DNA from: a candidate division TM6 bacterium GW2011_GWE2_42_60
GTDB lineage: Bacteria; Babelota; Babeliae; Babelales; Babelaceae
Reading direction: 5' to 3'
Assembly (NCBI GenBank): GCA_000996275.1
Contig: LCEG01000003.1
Coordinates: 1 to 64,000 of the forward strand
Length of the DNA stretch: 64,000 bases
Of this stretch, positions 39,508 through 47,582 are shown piece by piece. The first letter of the stretch is position 1. Each line of letters begins with the position of its first letter. The position numbers and the translations under genes are program-made. The notes under the pieces were generated by a model. That model was not told the origin of the DNA. It worked only from the letters and a program-made list of their open reading frames with translations, and searched no databases.

Positions 39508-39854
39508 ACCACATCCTTAAAAAACATCTTCCCCGCCAAGAAATGCATGTGTAAATGGAACACCTTTTGCCCCACTTTTTCGCCACTATTAATAACCAGA
39601 CGAAACTGCTCTGCTCCTGGAATAGTTCGCGAAAGCTGTTGAGCCATTTCAAACATCTTCCCCGCAAGCACAAAATCGCCCTGGTGAAATGACTGAACAT
39701 CGCGAATTTCTTTTTTGGGAATAATAAGATAATGAATCTCTGCCTTTGGCGCGATATCTTCAATAACGATAAGATCGTCAGTTTCCGCAATAATCTTTGC
39801 TGAAATTTCGTGCGCAATAATTTTAGAAAAGATTGATTTTTCTCCCTGGACCAC
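39504..39854 (-). CDS. HIT-family nucleotide hydrolase/transferase
   Basis: The 116-residue protein ends with the histidine triad H-L-H-M-H (residues 100-104; His102 is the expected nucleophile) and starts with S-I-F-S-K-I-I, the HinT-like N-terminus; Y-L-I-I-P-K-K-E-I is the conserved middle. HIT enzymes cleave nucleoside phosphoramidates or AMP conjugates. The start codon is GTG with GAGGGA 7 bases upstream. It is the first gene of a two-gene unit with the macrodomain gene; both concern nucleotide conjugates. Confidence 0.92.
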   Translation of the reverse strand: MVQGEKSIFSKIIAHEISAKIIAETDDLIVIEDIAPKAEIHYLIIPKKEIRDVQSFHQGDFVLAGKMFEMAQQLSRTIPGAEQFRLVINSGEKVGQKVFHLHMHFLAGKMFFKDVV

Positions 39855-39881
39855 GTTTTTATCCCTCGAATATAAAAAAAG

Positions 39882-39957
39882 TGGTAGGGCCGAACGGATT
39901 CGAACCGATGACCTCGTGCATGTGACGCACGCGCTCTGCCAACTGAGCTACGGCCCT
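39882..39957 (-). tRNA. tRNA-Val (CAC)
   Basis: A 76-nt cloverleaf with encoded CCA. The anticodon loop GTCACAT gives CAC. Position 32 is G, which is unusual. Confidence 0.9.
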
Positions 39958-40037
39958 ATCATATATAAGACGCTCTCTCACAAGACACGCTCTTAAACAA
40001 CAGAGCTTAATGGCAAAGCTTTAAGAAAATGTATTGT

Positions 40038-40124
40038 TGGTGCCGGAGGTCGGACTCGAACCGACACAGTATCGCTACCGCGGGATTTTGAGTCCCGTGC
40101 GTCTACCAATTTCGCCACTCCGGC
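40038..40124 (-). tRNA. tRNA-Leu (CAA)
   Basis: An 87-nt type II tRNA with long variable arm, acceptor GCCGGAG/CTCCGGC, loop CTCAAAA (anticodon CAA) and encoded CCA. Confidence 0.93.
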
Positions 40125-40177
40125 AATATGAGAACATTTTTAGAGTACCAGATGAAGCAGACTCGTCAACTCTCACT

Positions 40178-40477
40178 TTAGACAATTGTTTTCTGCAATC
40201 CTAAACCTAACCGCTCCCAAACCTCATCAATCGACACCAATCCTTCGATCTCAACTACCTTTGTTCGTGACGTAGCACCTTGAACAATACACATCGCACG
40301 ACGAGGGATATCAAGCGCCTCAGAAAGCTGGTCTATGAGCTCTTTATTGGCACGTCCACCTTCTGGCGGACTCTGCAAATAACACTTCAAAACCCCCTCT
40401 TTAGTGAGCGAAAACAACTGTCGTCCGGAACGAGGAATCACCTTTATCGTAATTTTCATGAAATTTCGACTTGCCAT
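40178..40477 (-). CDS. DUF167 (YggU) family protein
   Basis: A 99-residue protein. The segment MKITIKVIPRSGRQ, KCYLQSPPEGGRANKELIDQLSEAL and the strand I-V-Q-G-A-T-S-R-T-K-V-V-E-I are the YggU/DUF167 signature. The family has no settled function. The start may be the Met at residue 7 (40459), where the family usually begins; neither start has a clear ribosome site. The gene lies between tRNA genes. Confidence 0.88.
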   Translation of the reverse strand: MASRNFMKITIKVIPRSGRQLFSLTKEGVLKCYLQSPPEGGRANKELIDQLSEALDIPRRAMCIVQGATSRTKVVEIEGLVSIDEVWERLGLGLQKTIV

Positions 40478-40552
40478 TGGACGTTAAACCATTTATTCTT
40501 AAGTATCATTATAGTGTTCGTCTTGCATAAAGCATAGCCGGGCATCTTTGAT

Positions 40553-40643
40553 GGAGAGATGGCTGAGCGGTCTAAAGCGCTTGCCTGCTAAGCAAGAGTC
40601 CCTGTAAGGGGGCGCGAGGGTTCGAATCCCTCTCTCTCCACCA
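40553..40643 (+). tRNA. tRNA-Ser (GCT)
   Basis: A 91-nt type II tRNA with acceptor GGAGAGA/TCTCTCC, loop CTGCTAA (anticodon GCT), long variable arm and encoded CCA. The discriminator base is A. Confidence 0.95.
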
Positions 40644-40693
40644 GGTTCTTTAAAGCGAACCGTGAAATTTTTTTGCATAAGATTTTTGATTGT

Positions 40694-40770
40694 GCGCCCA
40701 TAGCTCAACTGGACAGAGCGTCAGACTACGGATCTGAAGGTTGAAGGTTCGACTCCTTCTGGGCGCACCA
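40694..40770 (+). tRNA. tRNA-Arg (ACG)
   Basis: A 77-nt cloverleaf with acceptor GCGCCCA/TGGGCGC, loop CTACGGA and encoded CCA. A34 implies deamination to inosine by TadA. Confidence 0.95.
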
Positions 40771-40840
40771 TTTTTTGTCTAAAATTACCGCTCAAAGATT
40801 GCCAAATACACGCCTTTCAAGTACAGTGAACAAAGACTAT

Positions 40841-40933
40841 GGAGAGATGGCTGAGTGGTCGAAAGCGGCGGTCTCGAAAACCGTTATTCCGTTTATAACG
40901 GAATCGAGGGTTCGAATCCCTCTCTCTCCTCCA
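40841..40933 (+). tRNA. tRNA-Ser (CGA)
   Basis: A 93-nt type II tRNA with acceptor GGAGAGA/TCTCTCC, loop CTCGAAA, a long variable arm built on ATTCCGT and encoded CCA. The discriminator base is T. It is almost identical to the tRNA-Ser at 55121. Confidence 0.94.
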
Positions 40934-40954
40934 AACCTTTAACCAAAGGTTTTT

Positions 40955-41656
40955 ATGTTAGTAGCTTCTCTTATCATGCCACCTGAATTTGTTCATCTCG
41001 AGAAAGCACTCCCTCAAGCAATTCTCGCACCACGATATGCAACGCATCACAATGTTGTTGGAAGCCCTCTCAATGGCTACCTCAAAGAAACCATTATTCT
41101 TACCCAAAAAGCCGCTACCGCCCTTACTGCCGTAGCGCATGCCGCAGCTCAAGATGGCTTTCAGCTCGTTATTTATGATGGGTATCGACCGCAAAGCGCT
41201 ATTGATCATTTGTTACAATGGACAAAAGCAACTGATCAAAAAAGCACGTCACAAGCATGGTACTTTCCCCGATTGAGCAAAAGAAGTAATCTTTTTAAAA
41301 ATGGTTATATTGCTCGTCATTCAAGCCATTCGCGCGGCAGCACCGTTGATCTCACTCTCATCAAAAATGGCCAAAAACTACATACACCGTTACCTAAAAA
41401 AATAACCCTTACCGATGGGACGTCTCTTACAATACTCGATGACGGAACCATTGATATGGGAACCTCTTTTGATTTTATGGATAAAGCATCGAACACCAAA
41501 AGTTCACTCGTCACTCAGACACAAAAAAACAATCGCCTCTATTTGCGCTCGCTTATGGAGCGTCATGGCTTTTGTGGCATCTCAAAAGAATGGTGGCATT
41601 TTACCCTTATAAACGAGCCATTTCCCACCACAATTTTTAATTTTCCTGTAAAATAA
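40955..41656 (+). CDS. D-alanyl-D-alanine dipeptidase (VanX/DdpX family, M15D)
   Basis: The 233-residue protein has the VanX motifs: Y-D-G-Y-R-P (Arg78), S-x-H-x-x-G-x-x-x-D (His125 and Asp132 as zinc ligands) and E-W-W-H (Glu212 base, His215 ligand). These enzymes split D-Ala-D-Ala into D-Ala. No signal peptide is present, so a cytoplasmic role in peptidoglycan recycling or scavenging is likely; no VanA or VanH partner is in the window. AAAGG precedes the ATG closely. It begins 22 bp after tRNA-Ser. Confidence 0.92.
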   Translation: MLVASLIMPPEFVHLEKALPQAILAPRYATHHNVVGSPLNGYLKETIILTQKAATALTAVAHAAAQDGFQLVIYDGYRPQSAIDHLLQWTKATDQKSTSQAWYFPRLSKRSNLFKNGYIARHSSHSRGSTVDLTLIKNGQKLHTPLPKKITLTDGTSLTILDDGTIDMGTSFDFMDKASNTKSSLVTQTQKNNRLYLRSLMERHGFCGISKEWWHFTLINEPFPTTIFNFPVK

Positions 41657-41690
41657 AGACAGAACCCTTACCAATACAAAAGAGATTTTT

Positions 41691-42893
41691 ATGTTATCTA
41701 CCTTGCTTTCGATACTTCTATTTTTGGGCAAAACACTTTTATTCATATGCCTCATTGCCCTTGCGCTGACTATTGCCCTTTTTTGTCATCTTTCTCCAAT
41801 TTTTAAACCGTTTCCGCGCCCCACGGGGCCACATGCGGTCGGTTCACACTCTTTTTCATGGCTTGATCAAGAACGCACAACGCCCGTTGCACAGGGAACG
41901 CTACAACCACGTATTGTCGCAGCGCAGGTCTGGTATCCCATTGAAGGTTCTGTGCAGGCTCAGCCGACAGCCTGGTATCTTCCCGAAAAATATGCTTTTT
42001 TTCACCGCTACATCAGCCGTTACACACGCATACCATCATGGCTTTTGTCACCACTGCTCGCCTTCAAAACCTATGAACATCCGCAAGCAAAACCACTTGC
42101 TTCCGACACGGGGTATCCTGTCGTTGTTTTTTCGCCCGGTCTTGCGATGGGTAAAGAGCTCTATTCATCGTTTGCACAGGAACTTGCAAGTCAAGGGTTT
42201 ATCGTCGTCGGGCTTGATCATCAAGATGATAGTTTTCTCACGATCGCACCAAATGGGCGTGCTGTTTTATTAACAGATCTGTTTGGTGGTGTTGATCCAG
42301 TCGCTTCTATTGAACATAAATTTGATATCATGGTCGAGGCACGCAAAACAGACGTCACGTTTGTACTAAACCGCCTTGAAGAAATTAATAACAATCAACA
42401 ACATCTCTTATCTGGAATGTTTGATTTCTCACATCTTGGTATCATGGGCCATTCACTTGGTGGAAGAACAGCGTTCGAGCTCTGTCTTTCTGACCCACGC
42501 TTTAAAGCAGGTGTCAATCTAGACGGCGATATTGCCATGGCAGATACAAATAAGCCTAATTCGACTCCGTTGCTCTGTATGGTTGGTGAACTCGGTTTTA
42601 AACATGCACCCAATCTTGCCCCAAAAGAACTTACTCGTTTCAACGTTTCTTCAGAACAACTCAAAGACTATGTCTGTTCCGTACGCCCGCGCATTGAAAA
42701 TTATTGCGAAAAAAACAGTGCATCCTGTTCATGCATTCTTGTTGAAGGCACAACGCATAACGCCTTCTCTGACCTTGCACTTGCAAAATGGCCTATTAGC
42801 ATCTCACTCAGAACTCAAGGCATTCCTGGTAAACACATTATTCAGGTTATCAACATCCAAGCGGTCCGCTTTTTTACCAAGCACTTAAAGTAG
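41691..42893 (+). CDS. membrane-anchored PAF-acetylhydrolase-like lipase
   Basis: The 400-residue protein has an N-terminal hydrophobic anchor or signal (residues 5-33) and an alpha/beta-hydrolase domain resembling plasma platelet-activating-factor acetylhydrolase (PF03403): GPHAVG-x-HSF, VWYP, PVVVFSPGL, the elbow G-H-S-L-G-G with Ser255, N-L-D-G with Asp278 and G-T-T-H-N-A-F-S-D with His356. Such enzymes release short or oxidised acyl chains from phospholipids. Several Cys in YCEKNSASCSC suit an exported protein. Start 34 bp after the dipeptidase gene; an operon is likely. Action on host lipids is inference. Confidence 0.83.
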   Translation: MLSTLLSILLFLGKTLLFICLIALALTIALFCHLSPIFKPFPRPTGPHAVGSHSFSWLDQERTTPVAQGTLQPRIVAAQVWYPIEGSVQAQPTAWYLPEKYAFFHRYISRYTRIPSWLLSPLLAFKTYEHPQAKPLASDTGYPVVVFSPGLAMGKELYSSFAQELASQGFIVVGLDHQDDSFLTIAPNGRAVLLTDLFGGVDPVASIEHKFDIMVEARKTDVTFVLNRLEEINNNQQHLLSGMFDFSHLGIMGHSLGGRTAFELCLSDPRFKAGVNLDGDIAMADTNKPNSTPLLCMVGELGFKHAPNLAPKELTRFNVSSEQLKDYVCSVRPRIENYCEKNSASCSCILVEGTTHNAFSDLALAKWPISISLRTQGIPGKHIIQVINIQAVRFFTKHLK

Positions 42894-42898
42894 TAAGA

Positions 42899-45829
42899 TT
42901 ACGCGATTCTACTCAGAGCACGTGCAAAATCATTAAACAGCTGCTCCGTGTACATTTTTTGATACAAGGCCTGGCTCTCTACAACTTTTGACGGCGTTGG
43001 AGTAACGAAAGTCGCTTGTATTTTCTGAATCTTCTCAGGCACTATCTCTTCGTGCGGCAATCCAAGTTGAGCAATTGCTTCCATGTTCTGAATCTTGTTT
43101 CTTTGGTCCTCATAAAAATTTTTGGCATTCACCCGATCTTTAACAAGAGGAAATGTAACTATTTCTTTCCCCTCAAAACGCATTTCTGCCATAGAAACAA
43201 TCTTTCCGTTTTTCATTTCAATAAAAAGCGCTCGCCGCTGAGAACTGGCAGTATCTGTAGCATTTAAAAAAAAGGCTTCGTACACTTTCCCCCCCGAGAG
43301 CTCTAATCTTTTAACCCAAAAAAACTTGTATTCAAATAAAGAGTCAAATGATAAAAAGCTTTTCACCGCATCAATATCTGAAGATTTTGGAGCGCGTATC
43401 GATTCAAAAACATGCACCGCTGGGCCAGTTATTTCCGATATAAACGTCGGCAGTTTTTCTTCACACAACAAAGGACACTTAATATCTTTCGCAAACAACA
43501 AAAGAACTGCTGGCCCACTAATACTCTCTTTTCCACCAAAAAACGTTTTGACGTTAAGCTCTTTTTTGGGGTCGCAGGTCTCTGCTAAAATTCGCCCAAA
43601 CGACGCTACCTGTTCTTCAGAATTTTTCTTTTTCTCAATCTGAATCTTGTTTTTTTTATCCTCGTAAAACTTTTTTGTAAATTGCCAATCTTTTAATGGA
43701 ACAGTAACCATAGTGACTGCCTTCCCACTAAAAAGCACTTCTGACACAGCAACAACGTTGTTACCAGTCTTTTCAATAAAAAGCGCTTGACGTTTAGAGC
43801 TGACATTACCAGCTTCATTTAAAAAAAAGGCTTCATACACTTTCTTAGAAAGTTCCAGCTTTTTAACCCAAAAAAATTTATTTTCTTGCAACCATTCAAA
43901 TGGTAAAAAGCTTTTTGCCGCCTCAGTTACTGAAGCTTTTGGCGCACGTATCGACTCAAAGATATGCACTGCTGGACCTGTTATTTCAGATTCAAATACC
44001 GGTAATTTTTCTTCACACAACAAAGGACACTTAATATCTTTCGCAAACAACAAAAGAACTGCTGGCCCACTAATACTCTCTTTTCCACCAAAAAACGTTT
44101 TGATATTAAGCTCTTTTTTAGAATCACAGGTCTCTGCTAAAATTCGCCCAAACGACGCTACCTGTTCCTCAGAGCGTATTTTCTTCTCTTTTTCAACAGG
44201 CTTGACACTACTCCCTTGTACCCACTCAGCACCAGCTGGTTTATAAAGCGGAATATTGCTCAGAGACAGTTTTTGTTTATCATTTATATCGTAAAAATTA
44301 TGAATATGTTGCAACGCCTGCATCATATTAACTGGCTCTTGAACAGTAGAAGGTTGAAATATGTCGCGTAAGAATGCCTCATAATCAACGTTACTACACC
44401 CACCAAATGAAAACATTTCCGTACTGCTTCCTGTTGCTAAATCAAACTTAAACTTTTTTTGAATTCCTTGTTTAGTTTGTTGTAAAACAAGTGCTGCATT
44501 GGCACCACCACTAAAGCATGAATCCCAAAAGACAAATCTCACCCGAATAGAGGTATCAAAAAAATCTAAGATTTGAGACATATATTCAGCCGTAATACCA
44601 GAGATAAATCCTGCCTGAGCCTGCGATTGATCCCGTTGCTCTTCCATTTGTTTAATCTGTTTGTTGTAGAAATCAATAGAAGATTTTGATGCACTAATAT
44701 TTTCTTCCGTTATTTTTATTGCATTATTGAGCGAGGCAAGCACCTCGTCAAAATTACTACTTTCGTTTCTTTTTTTTTCATTCTGCTGTTTTTGATTTTT
44801 AAAGTCATCTATGTTCTTTTCAAATTCGAGAATGAATTTTTCTTCGGCTTTAATAGCTTCATTAGCTGTTTTAATCTGAGTATTCTCATAATCAATCGTT
44901 GATTGATCTTTTCGAACATATGTCGAACCATGGCCTTCCATTATCACTACCCAAGATTGCTCTGGATAGAGCTCTTCAGATACATTTTTGCGGTCGAAAC
45001 GTGTCACAAAGAGCGGGCTTCTGCCCTTATCACCAATGAGTGCCCGCGTCTGCCGCTCAGAAAAAGCTTTAGAAAGCTCGTAAGTTTTCGCCGGCTGATT
45101 CTTTGAAATCTCTTTGCCCTTCAGCTTTTCAAATAATTTATTTTTATCAAGCAACTGAAGATGGTCCAATCGAAATCCAATGCGCAATTCAGCAGGAGTC
45201 ACTTGGGCTTTTTGCTGCAATGTTTTAGTTGGCTTCCAGCCTTGCACAATTCGATCCTGTTGCGGTATAAGAAGATAGACTCCCTCAATCACCTCAAAGC
45301 AATACCAATCTTTAAAAAGATCCGCCACCAGATCTTCTTTTGCTACCTTGTCATTAAATAATTTTTTTGACGCCGCTACAACACCAGCAAGAATCTCTTG
45401 GGAAATAAGTATGGGGACATTTTTCTGCTTTAACAAACAAGAAAAAAGATCGCCCATAGCTACCCCTAAAGAGGCTGTTTTTTTGTTTATTTCTTCAATC
45501 TTTTTATGTACTAATTCGAAGTTTTTCGTCAGTTTTTCAGATTCACGATTTAGTTCCTCTGTTTCTCGAGATGTCCAAATTCTGCCCTGAATTTTTTTAT
45601 TATATTCATTAATTTCTTTTGTTCCTGACGCGTACAAATTGCTCGACTGCTGATCAAGATTCCTCTTTTCATACAGATTCTCAACCGTTTCAGTATCATC
45701 AAAAATCGTCACCAAGATACGATTTGCATACCACAAGCGCTCGTCCGTCTTTACTGAACTTCCAAAAGAAAGGAAAGAGACACCTGACAAAATCCCCACC
45801 AAAACATATAAAATCGTATAAAAACGCAT
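42899..45829 (-). CDS. exported caspase-like protein with inserted coiled coil and duplicated C-terminal module (976 aa)
   Basis: A signal peptide (residues 1-23) is followed by a helical region and a caspase-type core: S-W-V-V-I-M-E-G-H-G with His300, and R-F-V-F-W-D-S-C-F-S-G-G with Cys438, the D-x-C-x-S-G pattern of caspases and metacaspases. Between the two lies about 90 residues of predicted coiled coil (313-403), an unusual insertion. The C-terminal part holds two copies of a 185-residue module (about 552-735 and 737-914, beginning SEEQVASFGRILAETCD) that are also near-identical in DNA. The modules have no name I know. AAGGAGAG precedes the ATG. Its stop lies five bases from that of the convergent lipase gene. 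A peptidase acting outside the cell is inferred. Confidence 0.75.
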   Translation of the reverse strand: MRFYTILYVLVGILSGVSFLSFGSSVKTDERLWYANRILVTIFDDTETVENLYEKRNLDQQSSNLYASGTKEINEYNKKIQGRIWTSRETEELNRESEKLTKNFELVHKKIEEINKKTASLGVAMGDLFSCLLKQKNVPILISQEILAGVVAASKKLFNDKVAKEDLVADLFKDWYCFEVIEGVYLLIPQQDRIVQGWKPTKTLQQKAQVTPAELRIGFRLDHLQLLDKNKLFEKLKGKEISKNQPAKTYELSKAFSERQTRALIGDKGRSPLFVTRFDRKNVSEELYPEQSWVVIMEGHGSTYVRKDQSTIDYENTQIKTANEAIKAEEKFILEFEKNIDDFKNQKQQNEKKRNESSNFDEVLASLNNAIKITEENISASKSSIDFYNKQIKQMEEQRDQSQAQAGFISGITAEYMSQILDFFDTSIRVRFVFWDSCFSGGANAALVLQQTKQGIQKKFKFDLATGSSTEMFSFGGCSNVDYEAFLRDIFQPSTVQEPVNMMQALQHIHNFYDINDKQKLSLSNIPLYKPAGAEWVQGSSVKPVEKEKKIRSEEQVASFGRILAETCDSKKELNIKTFFGGKESISGPAVLLLFAKDIKCPLLCEEKLPVFESEITGPAVHIFESIRAPKASVTEAAKSFLPFEWLQENKFFWVKKLELSKKVYEAFFLNEAGNVSSKRQALFIEKTGNNVVAVSEVLFSGKAVTMVTVPLKDWQFTKKFYEDKKNKIQIEKKKNSEEQVASFGRILAETCDPKKELNVKTFFGGKESISGPAVLLLFAKDIKCPLLCEEKLPTFISEITGPAVHVFESIRAPKSSDIDAVKSFLSFDSLFEYKFFWVKRLELSGGKVYEAFFLNATDTASSQRRALFIEMKNGKIVSMAEMRFEGKEIVTFPLVKDRVNAKNFYEDQRNKIQNMEAIAQLGLPHEEIVPEKIQKIQATFVTPTPSKVVESQALYQKMYTEQLFNDFARALSRIA
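43409..44174 (-). repeat. near-identical direct repeats inside the caspase-like gene
   Basis: A block of about 210 bp at 43409-43620 recurs at about 43960-44174 with few changes, including a long identical run around CAAAGGACACTTAATATC; the full module period is about 555 bp. Confidence 0.85.
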
Positions 45830-46018
45830 GATCTACTCTCCTTTTTTACAAAACTCTCTCGCCAATTATTCTAAAAAAGAATCTGTTACGCGCACAAGCT
45901 TTTTACCAAAACCGTAACAGAGGTGAAGCACTTCTATTTTTTTGATATCCGATTTGGTAAAATAGAAAACAGATTAGGCAGAAAAAAGGGGTAATTCACA
46001 AGAAAGGCCAAAAAGAGA

Positions 46019-46771
46019 ATGAAACAGCACCTAAACTATAAACGATTTTATCTTCTTTGTGCCCTTGCCCTATGCTCAACAGGGCAGAGCATAGGCGCAA
46101 CAGAACGGTCCTATTCTGGTGGATTTCGCTCACTTTTTAAAGATAGCAACCCGATCGTTTTGCTGTACGAACTTGCTGCTATTTATGCGGCCTCAGATGT
46201 TTTTATGGGACGGTCGTATACCTATTCAAGAGATCCTTCTCTTTCGCAAATTGCTACCTGTTTTGGAACAGGATATATTGCAATGACCATCACGACACTC
46301 TGCCATGAATTGGGGCATGCCGCTGCAGGATGGTACCTTGAAGGGAGAACGCCCTCTATTAAATTCGGAGGAACTGAAGAGCTTACAAAAACATATCTCC
46401 GCTGTGCTCTCCCACACGGATCACTCGCCGTAACAGGGTTCAATCCCTGTCGCGGATACACGCTTATGACAACAGGAATAAATGATTTAAAACCAAGAAA
46501 TTGGAAGCACCTTGCCGTCAAAATGGCAGGAGGTGTAGCGGGAATAGCAGCAGCCTTTACACTCAAAGTCGGTGCCTATGTCTGGTGTAACCGCGCACAA
46601 TTTGATGAGATGCCTCTTGAAACACTCAAAGAAGCATGCAAATACTCATGCTCGCTTGATAGCATCACCATCAGCAACCTTTATAATATGTTCTGGCCTT
46701 TTGCCGAAAAAAATGATGGCGCCTACTGGCGAACATTTTTTGCAGGACGCAAAGGGCACGTACGATTTTAA
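46019..46771 (+). CDS. M50-like (site-2-protease type) membrane metallopeptidase
   Basis: The 250-residue protein has a signal or first membrane helix, then H-E-L-G-H (residues 96-100) at the end of a hydrophobic segment and, near the C-terminus, N-x-x-x-P-x-x-x-x-N-D-G (about 223-234), which fits the N-x-x-P-x-x-x-x-D-G motif where M50 enzymes carry their third ligand Asp. A glycine-rich membrane segment (MAGGVAGIAAAF) lies between them. M50 proteases cut within membranes to release regulators. The stop codon overlaps the stop of the convergent gene through the palindrome TTAA. The substrate is unknown. Confidence 0.72.
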   Translation: MKQHLNYKRFYLLCALALCSTGQSIGATERSYSGGFRSLFKDSNPIVLLYELAAIYAASDVFMGRSYTYSRDPSLSQIATCFGTGYIAMTITTLCHELGHAAAGWYLEGRTPSIKFGGTEELTKTYLRCALPHGSLAVTGFNPCRGYTLMTTGINDLKPRNWKHLAVKMAGGVAGIAAAFTLKVGAYVWCNRAQFDEMPLETLKEACKYSCSLDSITISNLYNMFWPFAEKNDGAYWRTFFAGRKGHVRF

Positions 46772-47580
46772 GATTTTTTTAAAACAGCCCGTTTAATCAT
46801 CTGCCAAGAAAAAGCGAGAGCTCTGCTTGGTAATCGATGCTGGTGGGCACAGCGTAAAATATCAAAAGCAACCGGTATATAAAACCCAGCAGAAAACGAA
46901 TGTAACTGGGCCTTATTTTCTCCACTCTGAGACCGAAACCTCGAAGGGCCTAACCGACCATCATTATCAGCTAAATCAATAAGAAGCCCTATACCTGCAA
47001 CCCCATGAAGCATCATCGAAGCAAAACAACAAAAACGACCTACATCATCATTCCGTTCCATCGAAATTATTCTTCGTAAATAGAAGTCGAATATACCACA
47101 GCCGACTCCTAAACTGCCGAACAAGAGACTGGTCCGTAGATGCTGCAGCATATTAAACCCACCCAGCGGCGCCGTCGTGACCATATTACAGACAAAATCA
47201 ACCAGATTGCTACCCAAGTAATTTCTTCCTCCACCACACGTGCAGACAGTCCCAAGAGGGCGATTTCCACCGCAGAATGAACATCTGCCTTGTTTTTCTA
47301 CCACTTTAAATAAGGCCTTTTGTTTTGCCTTTTGTTTTTCACTCGAAGCAGCGATAAAATATTTACAGCTAGGACACATACTTAAATCATGCAAGCATTT
47401 TTTACAAACCGCACATTTACAATCTACATGATTTTTGCTATGCAAAGGGACACGTAGATGATCAGCACCATCGAACGGAACCTTGCATCTATCACAAACG
47501 GTTGAATCTGCTCCAAACGCAGCCGCAAAACCAATGAAAAGATTGCAGATCAAAACAACTATAAAAAAACGTCGTGTCAT
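46768..47580 (-). CDS. exported RING-like zinc-finger membrane protein (270 aa)
   Basis: A signal peptide (residues 1-24) precedes eight Cys in RING spacing: C29-x2-C32-x21-C54-x1-C56-x2-C59-x2-C62-x6-C69-x2-C72, a C4C4 variant in which the usual His is Cys. A second small zinc site follows (CSFCGG...CTCGGG, residues 100-117), then hydrophobic helices at about 143-215. Start 47580 is chosen because GGGGAGG lies 8 bases before it, inside the last codons of the upstream gene; only two bases separate the genes. RING domains recruit ubiquitin-conjugating enzymes in eukaryotes; bacteria have no such pathway, so a host target is inferred. Confidence 0.72.
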   Translation of the reverse strand: MTRRFFIVVLICNLFIGFAAAFGADSTVCDRCKVPFDGADHLRVPLHSKNHVDCKCAVCKKCLHDLSMCPSCKYFIAASSEKQKAKQKALFKVVEKQGRCSFCGGNRPLGTVCTCGGGRNYLGSNLVDFVCNMVTTAPLGGFNMLQHLRTSLLFGSLGVGCGIFDFYLRRIISMERNDDVGRFCCFASMMLHGVAGIGLLIDLADNDGRLGPSRFRSQSGENKAQLHSFSAGFYIPVAFDILRCAHQHRLPSRALAFSWQMIKRAVLKKS

Positions 47581-47582
47581 TG

